A DNA stretch of 64,000 bases from Cytidiella melzeri (Eukaryota > Basidiomycota > Agaricomycetes > Polyporales > Irpicaceae): positions 1 through 64,000 of the forward strand of contig JABYQR010000086.1 of NCBI GenBank assembly GCA_022592445.1, read 5' to 3'. The notes below the pieces were generated by a model. It saw only the letters and a program-made list of their open reading frames with translations. It searched no databases and was not told the origin of the DNA. The translations under genes were made by a program, and so were the position numbers. Positions 55,232 to 64,000 of this stretch are shown here, in pieces (the first letter of the stretch is position 1; the number at the start of each line of letters is the position of its first letter).

Positions 55232-58200
55232 CTACCCCAAAGCACTTCGATTATGCGTCCGGTCAACCAACGATTTGCCAAAAAGCGGAGAGCGCGAGCG
55301 GCCAATTCCAGGAATGGATGCCGACCGTACGGCTAGCGGTGACTCTTGCACATACCGCGTCGCAGCCAGATGTCTCTGGGGTTGCGGCTGGGAGCGCCGA
55401 ACAGGTGAGTCGTCGTATACTGGACGATATGGGCTGGAATCATCTTGGAGGTTGTCAAAAGCCCACGGCGCTGTTTGTCTCTTGGCAGGCCGAGATGGGG
55501 TTTGCATTGCATAGGCACGCGTAGCCCAGAACGCAGGCGGCTTGGGCGTGGTGAACGGACCGCTAATGTGCATGCCTCGCGATGGCGTTGACAGCGGGTC
55601 GAAGGATTCTTCCAAGGTAATGTTGGCTTTCGGGGTTGCATATGCACGAGCACTGCGATGGAGAGTTGACGGCGTCCGTGGCCCTGTCGGACTAGACGAA
55701 TCATCCCAAGACGAACGCGAAGACAGCTGCGGGACAAGATCGCTGCCTCGACTTGGCGTCTTCGGCACCCCGGGCATACGCCACGAGATTCCTGGCGGCG
55801 ACTCTTGTGTGCTCCCTTGATAGAATAACGGATCGCGTCTGGGCTTGGCCGTAGGTCGATCATCTGTGGGAACAAAGGTAGGCGAAGACGAGCGCGCTGA
55901 AGGAATGCCGAGGCAATCCATGCAGTACCAGGGATCTTCTTCTCTCCCAAGGTCAGATATGTCCTTGATTCCAATACATTCAAGATGAAACCACTCCTTG
56001 CAGTCATCGCACTGTACCAGTTCCCGCCCATCATCCTTTCCACGACATATACACACAATTTCCTGTTGTCTTCGGAAAGCCAGTGCCCGAACGGATCGCT
56101 TCGACAACAAAGCAGCTCGAGCATCAGCTGGGTCACTTGGATAATAAGTGCTGTTACGCTTGGACGTGCTCTGCTTCGACTCTGCAGGGTTTACCAGAAG
56201 TGGGACCATCTTCCCTCGACCCCTGCTGAGAGGCGGATCGACAAGATCCTGGGCAGGAAGGCCGAGCGACTGGTCTTCTTCGTCATCTTCGTCGCTATCG
56301 CGCTCAAGATACCTTTCTATCCACTTCAGCTTATGCTCCTCCTCTTTCTGTGCCAGCTCCTTACGTTCCTGCACACGCGTCGACCATGGGAAGACTTGAT
56401 CCAACCAGTTAGGAAGTCCGGCCACGACATCGTCGCTTGAGTCGGGGAGCTGTGTTCGCTTCCGTGAAGGACTGTCTTGGACTCCACCGCGCTTGCGGCG
56501 TGCATTGCCGCGCCGTTTTGAGGGAGTCTCTACGACTTGCTGCGATAGTTCATCAGGCAGTTGATCCACAAGAACTCTACCATGCCCTTCCATTTCTACA
56601 GGATACAACTTCTTATACGAGTCAGAAGTACTGTAGTCCCTGAAAGCCGACAAGCGCCTGCGCTTCCCTGAGTCTTGTTCAGTTTCCACAGGTTCGGACT
56701 CGTCATTTGGGCTTGGTGTTTGCGGCGAGGTTTGCTGCCCTGGACTGGCTTGTTGTAGCCAATCCATAGCACGTTGAGAGAGCGCAGGCTTCACACTTCC
56801 GTGCGGCGTACTTGGCTCACCATACGCCGGGGTATGACCGTAGCTAGGATATCCACCAGCCAGCAAGCTTTGTTCAAAACTCTCTTCCGACGTCGCTTGA
56901 AAGAGCGCAAGGCGTCGTCCTTTGACTGGGCTGTCCATAACACCTGTACTAGACGCAGTGTTCTCCAGATCATTGATGATAACGTCGTCTTCATGGTCAG
57001 ACAAGGGCCTTTTGGTGCGCTTAAGGTAGTCTGGTCTGCGTGACTCCGCTTCTTGCATTAAGGCAGCTTGCTCTGCTGCAATTTGCAGTCGGAGCCGGGT
57101 CATTTCGCCTTGTGCTGCGCGTTGAGGTATAGGTGCTGGTAGGGGCGGCGGAGTTGAAGCAAGCGATGTGACCATGTTTTCGCAATCTGCCAGATCACTT
57201 TCGGGGGAATGTCTAGAAGAGACTCTGTTTGGCGGTTGTCTCTCTATTCTGTCTACGAATGGAGAAGAAAGGACAGAAGGTATGGAGGTATTCGGTGAAT
57301 GAGGTGTAGTAGGCGTAGAAGGTCCTGCAGTTCTAGCTAGAGCACTGAGGCTCTCCGCGGCGCTATTGGCATATGTAAGTCGACATAGGGCGATTCTACA
57401 CAGTCACAAACCTTGCTATTTGGGTTTTGCGAGTGGGTGTACTAGGGAGAGAAGTCGACGAGGTCCTGAATGAGGCTCAGTGTGCATGCCAGATACATAT
57501 CAGTAAGCGCACTCACGCCAACGTTGAATTGGACCGCCGCACAAATACTGGGCTGCTAAATGTATTAAACGTGTGAAATTGAGAAAGGATAGGTCATCCT
57601 TCACCTGGACTCGGGAGTTATCAGCGACGCCAATACCTCTACCTGATCACTATGATAGCGACATAGGGTCAGCGAGCAGCGGAGCGTATATTATTATTAC
57701 GCTCACGCTTTTGGAGAGCGCTGTTTGCTGAAAGCCGTAGGCACTCGTGACTCCCGCGAGCTAGAAACAGATGTCACCTCAGGATCATGGATACATCACA
57801 TCATGTACGTACCTTGACCGGATAGGTGAGTCGACACCGAAGGTGAGTGTGTCAACATACGCGCCAATATTGTTCGGACTACAAGGACAAGACAGGTTGA
57901 TTAGTACAGCGTACAAGGATAGGTATACGAGAGAAATCCTTCGAGCCATGTATATTAGTTCCCCACCAGCTTATCAACAAAGAAATTCGATATTCGGCGC
58001 AGGGGACAGGGTCCTCTCGGCTGTCGAAACAAGAGACGATCGGAAAACATGGGAAAGAAAGGTTTACTCGCCTTTGCGGTGTCGGTAGATGGGCAACACG
58101 GTCCGCTCGACGAACGGGTGAGCCAACCCAGGGCGATGTGGCATCCTCCTCAACATCCATTAGGGTGGTCCCAGAGTTCCTCTCCATCTCTTGTGCTGTG

Positions 58201-58676
58201 GACTCCAGATAGCTCGTTGCTTCGAGGTCAATGATAAGGCCTTCGCGCATAGCTTGCGAGGATAGAAGTGAGGAATATCCAGCTATATCGGAGGGAAGCG
58301 TCGACGCTGCTGAGAAAGACATCAGACCGCAGAGCAGGGCCGATCGAAAAGACGCAGGCAACCGCTGTGCTGAATTCGAGTAGAAAAGTTTAAAACGAAG
58401 GTCAGTATCAGATGCGCAGTTTATGAGAGTGTCAAGATTCGTGAGGAATGTGTGAGTTGGGTTTCGCAGAGATGAGAAAACAGGAGAGAGGGTATGTGCA
58501 ATGAGAACTGAGTAAGGGTCGTGGTGGTTCAAGCACACAACTGAACCTAGGTTACGTAATGTCATCGGCAGATCCCGTCCACTCATCCCGACGTATTGTA
58601 GCGCATCAGTGCTACTTTGAGGTTTAGCCCGAGCACTGAAGTACTCATCGTCCACGGTCACGGCCCTCATGCACAT
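55232..58676 (-). CDS. PHD-finger protein
   Basis: A probable nuclear chromatin reader. The large 3' exon (to 55,232) has a Ser/Pro-rich, basic region and one PHD finger: IVCICRGKDDGRELVQCDDC, WFHLECIGI, then WYCMDCLG. Upstream, exons with good splice sites extend the frame without stops: SLSALARTAGPSTPTTPHSP; TPTRKTQIAS; SSPVFVRRSNSTLA; SDQVEVLASLITPES; and PNNIGAYVDTLTFGVDSPIR. The 5' part (57,879-58,676, MCMRAVTVDDEYFSARAKPQ) is helical and unrecognised. I infer one gene, but the junction between about 57,880 and 58,075 was not resolved, so it could be two. The 5' end faces DNMT2 across about 10 bp of coding-free sequence, so an upstream leader exon is possible. Confidence 0.68.
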
Positions 58677-58686
58677 CTGAACGAAA

Positions 58687-60124
58687 ATGACGGAATATCA
58701 AAGTAAAGACACTTTGGCATCTATACGCGTAGTGGAATTTTTCTCTGGTATAGGTAAGGTTTTCTCATGCTGTGACTCTACTAGTACTACCTGATCTTAC
58801 GCAACTCATTGCAGGAGGACTACATCTCGCGCTCTCCTACGCTGGTGTGAACGGCTCCGTTATTCGTGCGTTTGACTGGGATCAAGCGGCAATCCAGGTC
58901 TACAACGCCAATCACGGTACTGGCATCGCACATCGAGTGCGCCACCCAAATTTTAACTCATTTGCAACTTACGCCTGAGCACAACCCTGTTCTGTTTCGA
59001 AAGTAGCGTGATATATCATCTCTATGTGCACAGGAACTGGCCGATTTAGAAGCTAACACTTGGCTGCTGTCGCCCTCATGCCAGCCTTACACGGTTCTAA
59101 ATCCGTTCGCCAAAGGAGCGGAGGATCCTCGCGCGAAATCGTTCATTCACCTCATCGAAACTGTGATGCCTGATCTAGTCGAAATGAAGAAAGAGCCCCA
59201 GTATCTCTTGGTGGAAAATGTAGCTGGTTTTGAGGTATGTCAGTATCTTAAGTATTTGGCCGTGGCTGGTTAGTAACACGACGGTCGCAGACTTCGAGTA
59301 CGAGACAAAGAGTGTTACATACTCTCAAATCTCTTGATTACACGACCGCAGAATTTCTTCTTACGCCCCTACAATTTGGGATACCGAACTCGCGTCTGCG
59401 ATATTATCTGCTCGCAAAGAAACGACCGCTGCAGTTCTCTGACGGTATGGAAGACGTAGTACGCCGACACATTCCTGGCTCAGGAGTTGACTTTGTTGAT
59501 CCGCGGACGAACGATCACCACTTGGGTTTCCAAGCTGACGTAGAAGAATTAAAGCACTTTCTCGATCCAGACACGCCATTTGACGAGCACAAAATACCGG
59601 ATCGCGTTCTCGAGAAGTGGGGTCGGTTGTTTGACATTGTTCTTCCATCCACAAAGAGGACATGTTGTTTTACTCGAGGTCAGCGCAACAAAAAAATCCA
59701 CTCGAATCACATCGAAACTGACTTTCACTCGAGGATATACGAAACTCGCCGAGAGAGCTGGATCGGTCCTGCAGATGAATGAAGAATTAGACGTGATTGT
59801 TCTTTGAACCTTGACCACTTCATAGCGGAGTCTCTGACTTCCGTACCGCAGACTGCAGCTATCTTCAATGACTTTCTGTCTGCGCAAAAGAACGGAGATC
59901 CAGACGCCGTACGTATCCTTGACCCTCTGAGGTTGAGATACTTTTCTCCCAACGAGCTACTCCGGCTCTTCAGCTTCCTCACAAACCCATCATCATGCGC
60001 CACACGTTCACCTGCATCATTCACATGGCCAGCCAACGTCTCGAACAAGACCCGCTACAAGTTAGTAGGCAATAGCGTCAATGTGACGGTCGTATCTAAG
60101 CTTCTTCTTTATCTGTTTCAATGA
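58687..60124 (+). CDS. pmt1: DNMT2-type tRNA (cytosine-5) methyltransferase
   Basis: The family methylates C38 of tRNA-Asp in the cytoplasm. Exon 1 starts MTEYQSKDTLASIRVVEFFS and joins after a GTAAGG intron to GGLHLALSYAGVNGSVIRAF (SAM-binding motif I). Motif IV reads LLSPSCQPYTVLN (59,064-59,102), with Pro-Ser-Cys in place of the usual Pro-Pro-Cys. Motif VI is LLVENVAGFE. Motif VIII (GIPNSRLRYYLLA) and the DNMT2-type CFTR-GYTKLAERAGSVLQ, split by an intron, follow. The C-terminal target-recognition and motif X region has RYKLVGNSVNVTVVSKLL, ending at 60,124. Length is normal. S. pombe Pmt1 also has Pro-Ser-Cys and is active on tRNA. Confidence 0.92.
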
Positions 60125-60522
60125 TGACAAAAAGTAGTTCTTCGGTGCATCTGCATGAATATCGGGTATGCGGCTCAAAGGACGTAAAACCGCACCATAG
60201 CGAGCTGCATTGTTCTTGCGGTGTTCCTCCCAACGCACGTTACTCGGAGAAGAAGTTTGCATTGAAACGTTTCGATCAGTAGAAAGCGAGTCGATCCTGT
60301 CACAGCTACTTTGGCATTTGCTATGATATTGACTCGGAGCGCGCAAGACAACTGGAACGAAAGCTCACACCTTGAGGAAAAGATTGTCCCCTACATCATC
60401 GCCAGTTTACTAGTAACACAGGTTCTCTTTATGTTACACTGGATAAAGGAGCCAAGTTTCCACGGTTTCGCTTCTGAAAGAGACACAAATACTGTACAAC
60501 AGTTCGTTATACAACCTAGCCA
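60125..60522. other. Intergenic, convergent gene ends
   Basis: About 0.4 kb between the 3' ends of DNMT2 and alcohol oxidase. I see nothing in it. Confidence 0.6.
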
Positions 60523-63060
60523 TCAAACACCAGTTATACCGAGTTCATCAGCAATGATGAGGGCAGCCTTCTCAGCAATACCAAGAGTGGTCGAGTAAGT
60601 ATTCTGTAAGCGACTAACAGTTAGCAAAGCTGATCACTGGCATGGCCGAAGTTGAACAAGAAGAGCTTACCGCCGCGACATTCGACGGAGGAATTGACAA
60701 ATCCGCCACTTTCAGATTCTCGACGCCATAGACATTGAGCTTGGAATCCACGACACCTCCTTCTTCGCGAGGCTTCATCGCGCAGGTGCCGAGCTACATA
60801 ACGGAGACCGGATAAGAGGACATACTGGGGAGGAGCGAGACCGGAAGTACTTACCGAATGCCATGTTGTAGCGACTACACTCATGATAAACATCAGCATC
60901 GTCATGCAACACCACACTCAATCACGAATATGTACACACCAAATTTCCGCGTGTAAGCATCAATCGCCTTTTCGTCTTCTTCGGTGTAATCAATGTCTGG
61001 AGCGTCTATGGGTACGGGCTGGCTGTCTCCACTGCAACGTGCCGAGCTTGTCTCATCGAACTGCGGGTGACCCGGGAGGTGCTCTCCACGGTAGCATGGC
61101 ATACGACGAGCAATCTCACGGGAGCGCTTGTAGGCATATATGAGTAACTCCAGGTCGTCCTTTGGTTTGAGGAACCCGGTCTCGAACTCCGCAGGGACAG
61201 TGGGGTCCGTTCCTGAACGTATGTGAACGAAGCCACGCGCCGAAGGGTGTTTGAGGAAGTAGGCAATGCAAAAGTATTTTCGCGAAGGGGCGGAAGCAAA
61301 GTCGCCCACAAACCTGCGATTGTTGGTTAAAGCCATACGTCACTTTACTGAGCTGCAGCAATGGAAGCTACGTACATGGACACAGATCCAATGAGCAACG
61401 CGGGGCAATCATCCCTAGAGGCATAGTAGGCTTCCCATTTCTTTTTGAACTCGGGCCCGATGGCGTCCAGTTCCTCTGGAGTAAAACGAAGCTTGATACC
61501 GGCATCGAGTGCGCTACGTTGGATGTAAGCAATTATCGCAGAGGATACCATTGAGGACGATATACTTGGATGCCATCAAGCCCTTTCCGGTCTGTTTCCA
61601 TTCATCGGAAAATGCTGAGAATGACATCAGCCAGCTGCTCGTGAACACTTGAAGTCAATGAGGGGAGGGGAACAGCGGCACGCTTACTATCGAGACTGGG
61701 TTGTTCGTTCCTAACAATGGCGTCGATGGTGTCAGAGTCCTCACTGGCAAGGTATTGACCGAAGATGACTTGATGATCTACAGACACAGTACTGATCAAC
61801 TTCATCGTGATAGTTTGTATGCGGCACGAGTTCACCTTGATAATTTTCCCCAACGCCAGGGAGGTCAACGAGAGGCTCGACGCCGTACTTTTCTAGTACG
61901 TCTTTGGAGCCGATACCTGAGCGCTCAAGGATGACAGGCGATCCAAAGGCACCCGCGGAAACAACTACGAGACGCTTTGCACGAGCCGTGATCACTTCGA
62001 GGGACGCGGCTTGCGGGTGGAGCCGAGGGTTCTGGACATACTCGATCCCGACAGCACGCTTGCCACTGAGTATAATGTCAACGATCTCGAGGTCAATCCT
62101 ATGCACTGAGCACCGCACTCACTCGAAGATGACACGCTTGACTATATGACCCACGATGAGTGTGACATTGTCGCGCTTCTTGTCGTAAATGAAATGGTGC
62201 GCTACGTCGGATCTCCTGCCGTCTTCACTAATCCATTTAGGCCATCGCTATCATGGCAAGCCCAACGATCAGCTCCTGCGCGGTTATAGAGGAGCTGGTA
62301 AAGTGACTTACGCCATAACGATTAACGTTGTAGAAATCGTTGACATCATCAGTGTTGCCTCGCTTGGGGTCGTATCTCTCTGCAACTGAAAGGAAGTCCT
62401 TGCCTATGTTGGTGAATATGCCGCCGTAGGAGACCTTGAGAGGGCCAGAATAGCCGTGAACGGAGTCTTTACCAGGAGCAACCTGATAGTTTTCCGTCTA
62501 GATAACAGAGATCAGCGCTAGTGATGGCTTGAGCTTGCAAGACAGACCTTCTGAAGTAGAGGAATAATGTCCTTTGAACCCCACCCAGGGTTCTTAAATG
62601 TGTTCTCCCACTCGTCATAATCAGAAGCTGCTGCCCGAGTGTACATCATAACTGTGAACCACGCATCGTCAATGAAAGAAGACATAGAGGTGCATAAGCC
62701 GTATTGCTCACAGTTGATACTTGATCCACCGCCTACACATGCACCGACAGGTACGATGGACTGGCGCCCGCCAAGTTCCTGTTCTGGACTTGCAAACATG
62801 AAGTTCACGGTGGTACTAGCCGGACTCAAGTGGCTGAGGTAACGAGCAGGTTGGATGTGGGCCAGGTCATCCTGGGTATGGGGGCCAGCCTCGACAATCA
62901 GGATGTTGAGGCTAGGGTCGGCATCCGCGAGACGGCTGGCGATCAGGCAAGCAGCAGTTCCTCCTGCACAATTTGGTGATCAGTGTCCTTCAACAGCGCT
63001 CAGTGCAGTCAGAAACTGACCTCCTGCGAAAATAATATCGTACTGAGCCTCGGACGACAT
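60523..63060 (-). CDS. AOX1: Alcohol oxidase (GMC oxidoreductase, AOX/MOX type)
   Basis: FAD enzyme oxidising short-chain alcohols such as methanol with release of H2O2; in brown- and white-rot fungi it can supply peroxide for wood decay. It starts MSSEAQYDIIFAGG (63,060), and an intron leads to GTAACLIASRLADADPSLNI, completing the Rossmann motif. Then come LNILIVEAGPHTQDDLAHIQ, SIVPVGACVGGGSSIN and MMYTRAAASDYDEWENTFKN. Towards the C-terminus, WHS-LGTCAMKPREEGGVVD carries the catalytic His, and IPPSNVAA-NTYSTTL the catalytic Asn, both next to introns. It ends IIADELGITGV with no classical peroxisomal C-terminal tripeptide. Many short introns. Close to the methylotroph-type alcohol oxidase subfamily. 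Confidence 0.92.
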
Positions 63061-63787
63061 GACAAGGTGTCTGAAGCTATGTGGAGAAAGGGGGGTGAGT
63101 GCTTCACTTTGCTACTTGACCAGAAATCGATTGTCTCTTTATACGAGTGTCGGTGCACGAGCGTCCACGAGACAGCGTGGGTATGAATCTACGGTAGGCA
63201 TGCTGGAACCATTTACTGGCCTCGCTGCTGACGAGCTTCAGGGTTGATAAGCATCTCATCCAGCAACACGATATGACAAAGAGATATTAGAAGTATTTGC
63301 TTGTCGTGAGATTCTGACAGCCTGTTTGGCAATCCTCTTGTATTATTGTTGCAGCTTCATGGGCGTTGAAGTCAAGTCACAGTGTAGCACACCAGACGCT
63401 GGCATGGTAACACCGCCAGTATTGAAGCGGAGCTCAAACAGCGACACACAGCCTGCCATAGTCACCAGCAACACTACTTACTGGCGGTAATAATGCATGT
63501 TGCGACAGAGCTGATTGTCTTAGCTCTGACTAGAGTAACGTGGAAACAGTACCACAGGCCAAGCGATTTCCTGCCACCCCAACAATATTCAAGTCAAGCC
63601 ATTGACATACTTAATCTTAGTGACTGCACCCGGCGTGTCATACTAACTTACAATGTCTAGACTCGCGCTCATTCATTGTTATCAGTGATTATCTTCCAAC
63701 ATTGTTGCAGGTAGTATATAGTTGAGAGGTCTGGCCCTTCACATCCGGACCGCAGCTATGAATGGAGGCTAAATAGCTCAATCACTT
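63061..63787. other. Intergenic, promoter side of alcohol oxidase
   Basis: About 0.7 kb with no recognisable gene, RNA or repeat. It presumably contains the alcohol oxidase promoter. Confidence 0.5.
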
Positions 63788-64000
63788 TCAGCCACGAGTA
63801 TCTTTCTTAGCCAGTGGAAGTCGAGGGTGCAAAATGTGATACTCCGACTGCATGTGTGCGGACTGCGTACTTGAGTTCCAGGCTGCTGAACTGGATGATG
63901 GCTCGGGCGCGCGGGGTTGGTCAATAGTAAATTCTACCGTACGGTCCAGAAATGGGAATGTCCGAGGATTGTGGCGTCGCGGGCGTCCGTTTTGTGCCAT
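63788..64000 (-). CDS. Hypothetical protein at window edge, possibly partial
   Basis: A 70-residue frame, MAQNGRPRRHNPRTFPFLDR to LPLAKKDTRG, whose ATG occupies the last bases of the window. It is Ser/Pro-rich and not recognised. It may be a complete small gene or a 3' part continuing outside the window. Confidence 0.3.
   Translation of the reverse strand: MAQNGRPRRHNPRTFPFLDRTVEFTIDQPRAPEPSSSSAAWNSSTQSAHMQSEYHILHPRLPLAKKDTRG

Overview
The window is nuclear DNA of a filamentous basidiomycete, most likely a wood- or litter-associated Agaricomycete. Supporting signs are dense genes on both strands, many 47-60 bp GT-AG introns, a CYP63-like P450, tandem FunK1-type kinases, a GMC alcohol oxidase and a very large TRANK1-like helicase. 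I saw no bacterial features, tRNA genes, rRNA genes or CRISPR arrays.

Layout. 0.2-1.2 kb: SDO1 (ribosome maturation, -). 1.9-3.1 kb: unresolved coding-like stretch. 3.3-5.0 kb: BAR-SH3 protein of the RVS167/hob1 type (+). 6.1-14.1 kb: huge SF1 UvrD-like helicase (-). 14.6-15.6 kb: SMN-like protein (-). 15.8-18.6 kb: CYP63-like P450 (-). 18.9-24.1 kb: nearly pristine Ty1/copia element on the minus strand with two 215 bp LTRs, a 5 bp target duplication, a primer site matching the initiator tRNA-Met anticodon arm, and two apparent spliceosomal introns in pol. 25.0-26.4 kb: alcohol acetyltransferase-like (-). 26.8 kb: F-box fragment. 27.1-28.5 kb: eIF5 (-). 29.2-31.4 kb: DOT1 (-), divergent from DBP3 (+, 31.5-33.6 kb). 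34.1-34.9 kb: conserved-looking hypothetical (-). 35.2-40.7 kb: accessory region with a repetitive-family multi-exon gene, a single-exon hypothetical and a broken kinase. 42.0-43.9 kb: oxysterol-binding protein (+). 45.3-54.5 kb: two copies of a 3.7 kb block, each with one FunK1-type kinase and the 3' end of a convergent coiled-coil gene. 55.2-58.7 kb: PHD-finger gene (-), divergent from DNMT2 (+, 58.7-60.1 kb). 60.5-63.1 kb: alcohol oxidase (-).

Housekeeping genes (SDO1, SMN, eIF5, DBP3, DOT1, DNMT2) concern RNA, ribosomes and chromatin and are interspersed with lineage-specific or repeat-derived material. There is no obvious metabolic cluster, although the P450, acetyltransferase and alcohol oxidase are typical accessory oxidative-metabolism genes. 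The most unusual item is the retrotransposon: two consensus introns lie in the linker between integrase and reverse transcriptase, and removing both joins the two reading frames. Introns should be lost when an element copies itself through spliced RNA. The kinase near 40 kb has both a frameshift and a nonsense codon, and the twin FunK1 genes differ mostly in one short block.
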